Positions 1 through 6,215 of a stretch of 42,585 nucleotides of DNA are shown here, piece by piece. The notes under the pieces are model-generated. The model did not search any database. It was not told the origin of the DNA and worked only from the letters and a program-made list of their open reading frames with translations. A program made the position numbers and the translations under genes. Every line of letters begins with the position of its first letter. Position 1 is the first letter of the stretch. The stretch is taken from NCBI GenBank assembly GCA_034432935.1, contig DAOUBD010000010.1, positions 1 through 42,585 of the forward strand, given 5' to 3'. Source of the DNA: DAOUAG01 sp034432935. Its GTDB lineage: Bacteria; Chloroflexota; Dehalococcoidia; SM23-28-2; RBG-16-64-32.

Positions 1-618
1 GCGGAGTGGAGCACCAAGGCTGTGCGGGACACCTTTTACGCTTCACCTCAATTCCCACGGCTTCCCGACCCCAGTGTGCTACGGAACACCATCGCCGAGG
101 GTGTTTCACGGGGGAAGTTCGGTTATGCGGGGAAGACGTCAACCGGAGAGTTCGAAGGCCCACCAGCCATTGACGAGCCGTCTTTCGGACCAGCAAACGT
201 AGAGTTTTCAGACCAGGTAGTCCTTCTTCCTCGGGAGCAAGCGATCGCTTTGAAAGAACGGTTGGAGTCCGGGCCTGAAGGCGCTGTGCGAGATGGCGGA
301 GGGGAATATGCGGCAGGTGAGCCTTCGGGCACTGAAGCGGTGGGGGTGGAGGCTGCCCAGGGCAGGGCTGGCACCGGCGTTGTCGAGGCGCCTGGTCGGG
401 TGGCACGCTTGCGTTGGGAAGGCGATGTGCCACCGCAGAAGTGGACGAACTTCTACATGCGGGTGCTTACTCGCTTCGCGACCGAGCCGACTTTGCGAAT
501 TCACGTGACTTTCGAGGTCGAGCCTGAGGGCGGAGTTAGCGAGCAGAAGCAACAAGAGACCAGGACGGCGTTGCGGGAGCTTGGGCTGGATGACACGGTC
601 GAGTCTTCGGAGCCTTAA
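1..618 (+). CDS. C-terminal part of a DUF499-like ATPase (5' truncated by window)
   Basis: The frame is open from the first base (AEWSTKAVRD...), so the gene starts outside the window and the GTG at 22 is not its start. What is visible is about 205 C-terminal residues. The ending, with VPPQKWTNFYMRVLTRF followed by PEGGVS and TALRELGLDD, matches my memory of the C-terminus of large DUF499 ATPases, which often sit beside DUF1156 methyltransferases in defence-like loci. The Walker motifs would lie upstream and are not seen, so ATPase function is inferred from family only. A low-complexity Gly/Ala/Glu stretch lies near the middle of the visible part. Its 3' end overlaps the start of the next reading frame (590) by 29 nt, as in an operon. 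Family assignment is moderate. Confidence 0.62.
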   Translation, partial: AEWSTKAVRDTFYASPQFPRLPDPSVLRNTIAEGVSRGKFGYAGKTSTGEFEGPPAIDEPSFGPANVEFSDQVVLLPREQAIALKERLESGPEGAVRDGGGEYAAGEPSGTEAVGVEAAQGRAGTGVVEAPGRVARLRWEGDVPPQKWTNFYMRVLTRFATEPTLRIHVTFEVEPEGGVSEQKQQETRTALRELGLDDTVESSEP

Positions 619-710
619 ATGGCTGGGCCAGCAGGATGCTGGAAGCGCACCCCTGCCGAATTCTGGCCGAACGGCGGAAGGGACACGAGACTACTTAGAG
701 ACAACATGGG
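590..710 (+). pseudogene. 5' fragment of the HIRAN-domain gene, cut by the IS3 element
   Basis: An ATG at 590 preceded by GGGAG opens a frame of about 40 codons (MTRSSLRSLKWLGQQD...) that overlaps the end of the DUF499-like gene. It runs through DYLETTW up to the IS3 element. Joining base 710 to base 1934, that is removing the insertion and one copy of TGGG, continues in frame into AMAAGIPFRRTAIEVAS, the start of the HIRAN gene to the right. The join is natural, and TGGG at 707-710 and 1930-1933 would be a 4-bp target duplication. This is inference from reading frame and spacing. A competing frame, ATG 619 directly after the TAA, is also open but does not rejoin the HIRAN frame. Confidence 0.5.
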
Positions 711-718
711 TGCTTGAC

Positions 719-744
719 TGACCTGCCCCCCGAAAACTGGACCA
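719..744 (+). repeat. Left terminal inverted repeat core of the IS3 element
   Basis: TGACCTGCCCCCCGAAAACT followed by GGACCA. It is the reverse complement of 1898-1922 except for one additional C. Confidence 0.8.
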
Positions 745-784
745 CGTAAAATGACAGTCCTCCGGCTAGTTGAAGGAGGACAGG

Positions 785-1051
785 ATGCGGAGAAGCAGGT
801 TCACGGAGGAACAGATCGTGGCGGCACTGAAGGAGCATGAGGCGGGCGCGCCGGCCAAGGAGCTCTGTCGCCGGCTGGGGATCGCGACGGAGACGCTGTA
901 CCAGTGGAAGCGAAAGTACGGCGGGCTGGACGTGAGCGATGCCCGCCGCCTGCGCGCGCTCGAGGAGGAGAACCGCCGGCTGAAGAAGCTGCTCGCGGAG
1001 CAGGTGCTCGACAATGCGGCGCTCAAGGACCTGCTGGCAAAAAACTTCTGA
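785..1051 (+). CDS. IS3-family transposase OrfA (helix-turn-helix)
   Basis: This 88-residue protein starts MRRSRFTEEQIVAALKEHEA, the typical opening of IS3 OrfA (HTH_Tnp_1). A helix-turn-helix follows around residues 20-45 (AKELCRRLGIATETLYQWK), and then a leucine-rich coiled coil (LRALEEENRRLKKLLAEQ) used for multimerisation. ATG 785 is preferred over the upstream TTG at 770 because AAGGAGGA at 773-780 is a strong ribosome binding site for it. It binds the terminal repeats and, made alone, usually regulates transposition. The frame ends at TGA 1049-1051, just after the slippery heptamer that gives access to OrfB. Confidence 0.92.
   Translation: MRRSRFTEEQIVAALKEHEAGAPAKELCRRLGIATETLYQWKRKYGGLDVSDARRLRALEEENRRLKKLLAEQVLDNAALKDLLAKNF
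1039..1045 (+). promoter_or_regulatory. Programmed -1 ribosomal frameshift site A-AAA-AAC
   Basis: In the OrfA frame the codons read GCA AAA AAC TTC TGA, giving the canonical X-XXY-YYZ heptamer A AAA AAC. A slip of -1 moves the ribosome into the OrfB frame (AKKLLTPAARRQ...) and bypasses the OrfA stop six bases later, making the OrfAB fusion transposase. Confidence 0.88.
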
Positions 1052-1896
1052 CGCCCGCCGCCCGCAGGCAGGCGGTGCGTCACCTGGAGACGTCCCGGGC
1101 GTACTCCGAGCGCCGCGCCTGCGGGCTGGTGGGCATCAGCCGGTCGAGCTGTCGCTACCAGGAGAGCAGCCGGGATGACGGGCCGCTCAGAGACCGCCTC
1201 TGCGAACTGGCCGCCCAGCGGCGGCGGTTCGGGTATCGGAGGTTGCACGTGCTGCTGCGACGGGAGGGCTGGCAGGTGAATCACAAACGGGTGCACCGAC
1301 TCTACCGAGCGGCCGGCCTGGCGGTGCGGAAGCGGGCCCGGAAGCGGGTGGCGCGCGGGCGCGCTCCCGCCCAGGCGCCCACGGCGCCGAACCAGTGTTG
1401 GAGCTTGGACTTCGTGAGCGACGCGCTCTCCTGGGGGCGGAAGATCCGCATGCTCACCGTTGTCGACGCCTTTACCCGCGAGGCGCTGGCCATCGAGGTG
1501 GACACGTCCCTGTCCGGCGCGCAGGTGGCGCGGGTGCTGGACCGCCTCGTGGCAGCGCGGGGTGCCGCCCCGCGTACCATCAGGCTCGATAACGGCCCAG
1601 AGCTCACCAGCAAGGCACTCGACCAGTGGGCGTATGCGCACGGCGTCCACCTCGACTTCATCGAACCCGGCAAGCCGGTCCAGAACTGCTTCATCGAGAG
1701 CCTAAACGGGCGCTTTCGCGACGAATGCCTCAACGAGCACTGGTTTCAGAGCCTCCCGCACGTGCGTAGGATCGTGGAGGAGTACCGGATCGACTACAAT
1801 TGGCGTCGGCCCCACAGCTCGCTCGGCAACCGGACGCCGGAGGAGTTTCGCGCAGAGTTCACGCAGCGGATGGTGCCGTCAGGACTGCGTTTATGA
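1042..1896 (+). CDS. IS3-family transposase OrfB (DDE integrase core)
   Basis: The OrfB part is expressed as an OrfAB fusion (785-1896) through the -1 slip at 1039-1045. It has an HTH_21-like segment (ERRACGLVGISRSSCRYQ) and then an rve integrase core. The catalytic triad is visible: Asp in WSLDFVSDAL, Asp in TIRLDNGPE, and Glu in NCFIESLNGRFRDECLN, with the usual IS3 DDE spacing. The C-terminal YNWRRPHSSLGNRTPEEF block is also typical of the family. The frame is intact, without stops or gaps. No convincing independent start with a ribosome binding site was found, so frameshifting is the likely route of expression. Confidence 0.92.
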   Translation, partial: KLLTPAARRQAVRHLETSRAYSERRACGLVGISRSSCRYQESSRDDGPLRDRLCELAAQRRRFGYRRLHVLLRREGWQVNHKRVHRLYRAAGLAVRKRARKRVARGRAPAQAPTAPNQCWSLDFVSDALSWGRKIRMLTVVDAFTREALAIEVDTSLSGAQVARVLDRLVAARGAAPRTIRLDNGPELTSKALDQWAYAHGVHLDFIEPGKPVQNCFIESLNGRFRDECLNEHWFQSLPHVRRIVEEYRIDYNWRRPHSSLGNRTPEEFRAEFTQRMVPSGLRL

Positions 1897-1897
1897 C

Positions 1898-1922
1898 TGG
1901 TCCAGTTTTCGGGGGCAGGTCA
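1898..1922 (-). repeat. Right terminal inverted repeat core of the IS3 element
   Basis: TGGTCCAGTTTTCGGGGGCA followed by GGTCA. It mirrors the left repeat at 719-744 and lies 2 nt after the OrfB stop. Confidence 0.8.
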
Positions 1923-1935
1923 AGCATGTTGGGCA

Positions 1936-2463
1936 ATGGCAGCAGGGATACCATTTCGCCGTACCGCCATAGAAGTTGCTTCGGTCTATCTAGCCGAGAC
2001 AGACACGCCGAATTACTCGGATTTCCTGGAGTGGCTTGGGCAGCTTGATTCCGACAGCCTGCATTATGACTTTGGCCTAACGAGCCCGGTCCTGGAAGAC
2101 GTCAGTAGGGCCCTGTCTCGGTCGAGCATCAACCCGTTGCTCCGAGAATTCTGTGAGGCGAGGGAGATCGTTCCTCGCGAGGTCGAGGTGCGCGGAATCG
2201 GTTACGAGGATCGAGCAAAAGTCGCGCTGAGCGCTCGGGTTGGACTGCCCGTCGCACTTGTTCGGGACTATGACAATGCGGTCGACCGGAACGCAGTGAA
2301 AGTTGAGTTGGCGTCGGCAGTGATGGGATATCTCCCGCGACAGATTGCCCAACTCGTGGCTGCGGATATGGACGCCGGGCTCCGCCTAGTAGGGAAAATT
2401 ACGTCAGTGGAAAGAGGCCGAGTACCCCGGGTTCGGCTGCGAGTCGAACATACGCCGTCTTGA
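1936..2463 (+). CDS. HIRAN-domain protein, 3' part of a gene interrupted by IS3
   Basis: The C-terminal 90 residues or so fit a HIRAN domain: REVEVRGIGYEDRA, then GLPVALVRDYDNAVDRNAVKV, then VMGYLPRQIAQLVAADMDAG and a closing strand. HIRAN domains recognise DNA 3' ends or stalled forks in HLTF-type helicases and also occur alone in bacteria. The N-terminal 80 residues are not recognised. The ATG at 1936 has no ribosome binding site, and the frame is open back into the IS end. The native start was therefore probably ATG 590 on the far side of the insertion, and this is best read as the larger half of a broken gene. If expressed from 1936 it would be a 175-residue protein that keeps the HIRAN domain. 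Confidence 0.72.
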   Translation: MAAGIPFRRTAIEVASVYLAETDTPNYSDFLEWLGQLDSDSLHYDFGLTSPVLEDVSRALSRSSINPLLREFCEAREIVPREVEVRGIGYEDRAKVALSARVGLPVALVRDYDNAVDRNAVKVELASAVMGYLPRQIAQLVAADMDAGLRLVGKITSVERGRVPRVRLRVEHTPS

Positions 2464-2946
2464 AATAAGTAAGGAGTACCTGCTGTAGAATGCCCGAAGT
2501 TCCGTCTCATATTGAGATATCTCCTTGTGGCGCGCTAGGCGTGGGAGCGAACGATTAAGAGTCATGACGTCTGAACCATCGCCCGCCACCGCGCCGGCCG
2601 CTTGCGGCGGTCAGCGGTGGCGAGGAGGCTGAACTGGAGAGAAGTTCGGATTTTCCCCCTGGCCGGGGAGCCATTCTACATTCGCGCTGGGGGGTTCGAA
2701 TTACAGATCCCTTCTTGCAGTTGGCCAGCGCTGGTAAGGCTCGTCAGCCCGTGAATTGGACCGGGCCCCTGGAACGGTTGGAGCGTTGGCGAGCGTCCAA
2801 CGCCGCCTGCACGGCGACCGCCACGTCCTCGGGACCGGAGTCGGGGCAGCGGCTGATGCGCTCACCGACCGCGGGGTTGGGGCGTTCGAGCCAGCTATCG
2901 CTGCGCGGGGGCGCCCACCGGCCGTTGATATGCTGCCCCCTGGGTC
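2464..2946. other. Intergenic region of about 480 bp without a convincing gene
   Basis: This stretch separates the DUF499/HIRAN/IS3 segment from the catabolic operon. Short open frames on both strands have no recognisable content or ribosome binding sites. It contains a strong hairpin (2584-2622) and a weaker GGGGGC/GCCCCC repeat (2907-2912 and 2935-2940) downstream of the last gene of cluster A. A GGTTCGAAT string at 2693-2701 resembles a tRNA T-loop, but no stem forms. Confidence 0.6.
2584..2622. terminator. GC-rich hairpin, possible terminator
   Basis: CGCCACCG (2584-2591) pairs perfectly with CGGTGGCG (2615-2622). An inner CCGC/GCGG stem at 2598-2607 extends the structure. There is no U-tract on either strand, so factor-independent termination is doubtful. 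Confidence 0.35.
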
Positions 2947-3939
2947 CTACCTCGCCGAAATCCGGGGGAGAACCTCCTCCGCTAGGAGCCGCAGCTCCAT
3001 CGCCGTAGCGCTGGGGTCGCTGAGGCAGGGTGTCGGGGTGGCGATGAGGTAGTCGGGCTGTATGACGTCCGCCCATTCCTGGAACGAGCAGGCGCACTCC
3101 TCAGGCCCTCCGAAGGGTACCCTCCCGGGGAGGACCATGTCGAGGTCGATCTCTTCGGGGCCTTCCAGCCGCTCCCATTCTGGCTCCAGGCCGCGGCTAA
3201 AGCTCTTGCTCCGCCAGTAGTAGCGCCATGTGTTGACTACGGCGCTGCCGAAGGTCTCCGTGGCGGCCTGGCGATCCCGGGCTAAGGCGAACTGCCGCAT
3301 CAGCACGACGCAGGGCTCGCGCCCCGCCTCGCGGGCGGCCTCGCGGTACTCCTCGGCTAACGTCCGCACGGCCTCCAGCCCATGCAGCGGGTCCGTGATC
3401 CAACCGTCGGCGATACGTCCGGCCCGACGTACGCCCTGCCGCGTCCAGGCGCCGAGCCAGATGGGCGGGTGTGGTCTCTGATACGGTTCTGGGAAGACGC
3501 TTACGTTTTCAAAGCCGAAGTGGCGGCCGCTGAAGGTGAAGGGGCGTTGGCTCCAAGCGCTCCGCAGGACTTGGATCCCTTCCTCCAGGAGGGAGCGCCG
3601 GTGTTGCCGGGGGATGCCGAGGGCCGCGAAGTCCTTCCGCTGGTAGCCGAGGCCAACGCCCAAGATGACCCGGCCGCCGCTCAACTGATCCAGCGTCGCC
3701 GCTTCCTCGGCGAGGCGGACCGGATTGTGGAGGGCCATCACCGTCACCGCCGTCCCCAGGCGAATGCGGCTGGTGCGGGCGGCTATGGCTGCCAGGGTGA
3801 TAAGGGGCGCCGATGGCCAGTAGGGCTCTTGGTGATGCTCGGGCAGAAAGAAGGCATCGAAACCCAGCTCCTCCGCCAGTGCCGCCATGGCCAAATGGTC
3901 GGCGAAGGTAGTGCCCGTCCCGATGATGCCTGTGCGCAT
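2947..3939 (-). CDS. LLM-class flavin-dependent oxidoreductase
   Basis: This 330-residue protein has a luciferase-like monooxygenase TIM barrel. Family landmarks are the FFLPEHH segment near residue 31, the ARTSRIRLGTAVTVMALHNPVRLAEE strand-helix block, QLSGGRVILGVGLGYQRKDF, and PIWLGAWTRQGVRRAGRIADGW. The cofactor could be FMN supplied by a reductase, or F420; sequence does not decide. Such enzymes hydroxylate or carry out Baeyer-Villiger-like oxidations of ketones and acyl compounds. It is the last gene of the cluster A operon, 12 nt after the SDR, with only a weak ribosome binding site. Two further LLM genes lie at 37.8-39.7 kb. Substrate unknown. Confidence 0.9.
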   Translation of the reverse strand: MRTGIIGTGTTFADHLAMAALAEELGFDAFFLPEHHQEPYWPSAPLITLAAIAARTSRIRLGTAVTVMALHNPVRLAEEAATLDQLSGGRVILGVGLGYQRKDFAALGIPRQHRRSLLEEGIQVLRSAWSQRPFTFSGRHFGFENVSVFPEPYQRPHPPIWLGAWTRQGVRRAGRIADGWITDPLHGLEAVRTLAEEYREAAREAGREPCVVLMRQFALARDRQAATETFGSAVVNTWRYYWRSKSFSRGLEPEWERLEGPEEIDLDMVLPGRVPFGGPEECACSFQEWADVIQPDYLIATPTPCLSDPSATAMELRLLAEEVLPRISAR

Positions 3940-3951
3940 GTGCGCTTGTCC

Positions 3952-4713
3952 CTAGGCGTGGATTATGGCGCCGCCGCTTATAGACACCACCTCACCGGTG
4001 ATGTAGCTGGAGCGGTCGCTAGCCAAGAAGAGGGCCAGGTTGGCGATATCCTGAGGCTCGCCCACTCGTCCCAGAGGGATGCCCCGTTTCGCTCTCTCGA
4101 AGAACTCCGGCGGGTAGATCCGAGCCAGGAACTCGTTGTATATCAGCCCGGGTGCGATAGCGTTGACGCGGATGCCCTCGCGAGCGACCTCTGCCGCTAC
4201 GGCCCTGGTAAAGGCCATGACACCGGCCTTGGCAGCGCAATAGTGGGCTTCGCCATCGCGAGAGGCCAGCCAGCCTGCCCCCGATGACATGTTGATGATG
4301 ACCCCGCTCTTCTGCTGGAGCATGAAGGGGAGAACGGCCCGGGTACAGTTGAAGGTGCCAGTGAGGTTGACGTCGATGACAAGACGCCAGGTCTCATCGT
4401 CCATCTTCCAGACGGGCGAAAGTTTGTTAATGCCAGCGTTGTTGAAGAGGATATCGATGTGCCCAAAGCGTTGAGCCACGGTTTCAGCCATGGCCTGCAC
4501 CTGCTGCACATTACGCACGTCGACCTCAAGGCCCGGGATCTCCCTGCCGAATTCCGCGCTCATCTGGGCCGCGACCTCCGTTGCGCGACGGGCGTGGGCA
4601 TCGGTGACCACGACCTGGGCGCCCTCGCTGGCGAAGGTCCGGGCTACGGCCTGGCCGATCCCAGCCCCAGCCGCAGCCGTAACGATGGCGACCTTGTCAT
4701 CTAGTAGACCCAT
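3952..4713 (-). CDS. SDR oxidoreductase, IpdF-like
   Basis: This 253-residue Rossmann dehydrogenase has the cofactor motif TAAAGAGIG (12-20), a LFNNAG motif, the catalytic Ser in IINMSSGAG and the Tyr/Lys pair in HYCAAKAG. The opening GLLDDKVAIVTAAAG and the closing SSYITGEVVSIS resemble, from memory, IpdF of actinobacterial HIP (steroid C/D ring) catabolism, an acyl-CoA-linked hydroxyl dehydrogenase. AAGGAG precedes the ATG. A close paralogue of identical length (253) is encoded at 39954, sharing the YPPEFFER insertion. The likely role is oxidation of a hydroxyacyl-CoA or ring alcohol with NAD(P)+. The exact substrate is not inferable. Confidence 0.88.
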   Translation of the reverse strand: MGLLDDKVAIVTAAAGAGIGQAVARTFASEGAQVVVTDAHARRATEVAAQMSAEFGREIPGLEVDVRNVQQVQAMAETVAQRFGHIDILFNNAGINKLSPVWKMDDETWRLVIDVNLTGTFNCTRAVLPFMLQQKSGVIINMSSGAGWLASRDGEAHYCAAKAGVMAFTRAVAAEVAREGIRVNAIAPGLIYNEFLARIYPPEFFERAKRGIPLGRVGEPQDIANLALFLASDRSSYITGEVVSISGGAIIHA

Positions 4714-4757
4714 GTCTCGACTCCTTCCCTGCGCGGGGCCCGGCGGGCCGACCCCCG

Positions 4758-5714
4758 CTAGCCCGCCTTGGCCTCCTTAGCCGGCACTTCCCCTTCGCGC
4801 TGGGGCGGCGCCGGGTTGCGGACGTCCCTAAGTAGCTGCTCCGGCACATATCGGGCGAGTTCGGAGAATTCCCACATGCCGTTCTTGACTATCGTGCGCC
4901 ACGGCATTGGTTGGTGTAGGATGGAAACTTCGCCGCCGGAGACGAAGAAGACGTTCCCGTTGACGCCCCAGGCATCCTCGGAGCAGAGATAGACCACCAT
5001 TGGGGTAATGTGTTCTGGAGTCCTCAGCGCCAGGTCTGCCGCATCGATCCTGCGTGGCGCAGCGATGCCAGCCTTGGCGCGCTTCTCCAGTGCCTCCGCT
5101 GGCACCTGGGCCACCATGCGGGTGAGGGCAGCTGGCGCCACCGCGTTGCAAGTCACGCCGTAGCGGCCCAGATCCCGGGCAACGGCCCGGGTCAGACCTG
5201 TGATACCTGCTTTGGCCGACGCGTAATTGGCTTGCCCAGAGGTCCCGCGTAGCCCGGCCATCGAAGTAAAGTTAACGATCCGCCCATAGCCCTGGTCACG
5301 CATGATGGGCGCGGCGGCCCGGATGGTGGTGAAGTGCCCTTTGAGGTGCACAGCGATAACGGAGTCCCACTCCTCCTCCGTCATGTTGAAGATCATACGG
5401 TCGCGTAAGATGCCCGCCACGTTCACCAAGATGTCGATGCGTCCGAAACTTTCGACGGCCGCGTTGACGATGGAGGCGCCGCCCTCCATGGTGGCCACGG
5501 AGGCGTAGTTGGCCACGGCCTCACCTCCGCTAGCCTTGATGGCGCTAACCACCTCGTCTGCCGGCGCCTGGTCACTGCCGCTGCCATCCACCGCCACGCC
5601 GGGGTCGTTGACGACCACCCTAGCGCCCTCCCGGGCGAGGGCCAGGGCTACGGCCCTGCCGATGCCTCGACCTGCGCCTGTGACCGCTGCTACTCGACCA
5701 TCCAGCACACCCAA
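4758..5714 (-). CDS. SDR, multifunctional-enzyme-2-type 3-hydroxyacyl-CoA dehydrogenase
   Basis: This 318-residue protein has a classical TGAGRGIG cofactor motif near residue 12, then VVVNDPGV, GGEAVANYASV, FGRIDILVNVAG, GILRDRMIFNMTEEEWD, VHLKGHF and the catalytic Tyr-Lys in NYASAKAG. The series of motifs is that of the dehydrogenase domain of peroxisomal MFE-2 / 17beta-HSD4, which oxidises (3R)-hydroxyacyl-CoA to 3-ketoacyl-CoA. NVAG replaces the usual NNAG. The start is TTG at 5714, placed 8 nt after AAGGAGG. A C-terminal extension of about 60 residues (QPMPWRTIV...) is not part of the SDR core. It fits after the MaoC-type hydration step encoded just upstream in the operon. Confidence 0.88.
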   Translation of the reverse strand: MGVLDGRVAAVTGAGRGIGRAVALALAREGARVVVNDPGVAVDGSGSDQAPADEVVSAIKASGGEAVANYASVATMEGGASIVNAAVESFGRIDILVNVAGILRDRMIFNMTEEEWDSVIAVHLKGHFTTIRAAAPIMRDQGYGRIVNFTSMAGLRGTSGQANYASAKAGITGLTRAVARDLGRYGVTCNAVAPAALTRMVAQVPAEALEKRAKAGIAAPRRIDAADLALRTPEHITPMVVYLCSEDAWGVNGNVFFVSGGEVSILHQPMPWRTIVKNGMWEFSELARYVPEQLLRDVRNPAPPQREGEVPAKEAKAG

Positions 5715-5733
5715 GGGTCAAACCTCCTTATCG

Positions 5734-6204
5734 TTAGTATCTGATCAGGGTCATCTCTTGTTTGGCCACCAGGCGGCCATCCTGGTTCTTGTACTCCGTT
5801 TCCAGCGTTATGAAGACCATAGGGCCGCTGCGACCTGGCCGCTCCTGGATGTCCTTGATGCGGTGTGTAGCCATCAAGACGTCCCCGGCGCAGACGTTGC
5901 CGAAGTACACCAGATCGGTGCCGCCATTCAGCCGCCGTTTCACCGGCAGGTCAGGGAGGCGGAGCGGATTGGCCGGGCGAGCCGCTGGGTTGTAGACCGG
6001 GATGCCTAGGTAACCGAAAGGCGCAAGTATGTCGCGGTAGCCGCGGCGTCTAGCTTCATCCCGATCGTAATACACCGGATCTGTGTACCCGACGGCCCGG
6101 GCGAAGGCGCGAATGCCGGTGGCATCCACCTCGTGTATTACAGGATCGGCTGTGCGGCCAATGTAGGAGCGAATCTCGTCGGTAAGTATGGAGTCGGGGG
6201 ACAT
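5734..6204 (-). CDS. MaoC-like hot-dog protein (FAS1-type dehydratase N domain)
   Basis: This 156-residue single hot-dog domain resembles the MaoC_dehydrat_N (PF13452) type: IRAFARAVGYTDPVYYDRDEA, then APFGYLGIPVYNP, a pro-rich turn and the closing strand VFITLETEYKNQDGRLVAKQ. This half of the two-part (R)-hydratases lacks the Asp-His catalytic motif and needs a catalytic partner. One candidate is the GDFNPLHH protein at 35454. ATG 6204, preceded by AGGAG, is chosen over an upstream extension that runs into the thiolase gene. In actinobacteria such a domain is the N-terminal part of ChsH2, fused to DUF35. Here the two parts flank the thiolase gene. Confidence 0.82.
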   Translation of the reverse strand: MSPDSILTDEIRSYIGRTADPVIHEVDATGIRAFARAVGYTDPVYYDRDEARRRGYRDILAPFGYLGIPVYNPAARPANPLRLPDLPVKRRLNGGTDLVYFGNVCAGDVLMATHRIKDIQERPGRSGPMVFITLETEYKNQDGRLVAKQEMTLIRY

Positions 6205-6215
6205 GTCTTCTTCTC

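Larger units (their letters stand above)
711..1929 (+). mobile_element. IS3-family insertion sequence, apparently complete
   Basis: A roughly 1.2-kb element encodes OrfA and OrfB of an IS3-type transposase in overlapping frames. It is bounded by imperfect inverted repeats whose core is CCTGCCCCC(C)GAAAACTGGACCA (left 719-744, right 1898-1922, one C fewer on the right). The sequence TGCTTGA just outside the left core recurs inverted outside the right core, so the true tips are probably near 711 and 1926. TGGG occurs at 707-710 and 1930-1933 and may be the target duplication, although the right copy does not abut the symmetric repeat end exactly. Both transposase frames are intact and the frameshift signal is canonical, so it may be active. 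Confidence 0.85.

Noticed and set aside
715..718. TGAC next to the left IS repeat as target-site duplication
   Set aside because: There is no matching copy directly outside the right repeat. TGGG at 707-710/1930-1933 restores a reading frame and is the better candidate.
766..1650. Long minus-strand frame opposite the transposase
   Set aside because: It is antisense to the conserved DDE core and shows Arg/Pro/Ser-rich shadow composition.
2693..2701. GGTTCGAAT, like a tRNA T-loop
   Set aside because: The flanking bases (GGGGG versus TACAG) do not form a T stem, and no acceptor or anticodon stem could be found on either strand.
2907..2940. GGGGGC/GCCCCC hairpin after the last cluster A gene as a terminator
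   Set aside because: A stem of six pairs with a 22-nt loop and no U-tract is too weak to call.
2744..3097. Minus-strand frame overlapping the end of the LLM gene
   Set aside because: It has no start signal, no motifs, and overlaps the coding end of a clear gene in another frame.
3382..4287. Open plus-strand frame of about 300 codons across the LLM and SDR genes
   Set aside because: It spans the junction of two well-supported minus-strand genes and has no recognisable content.
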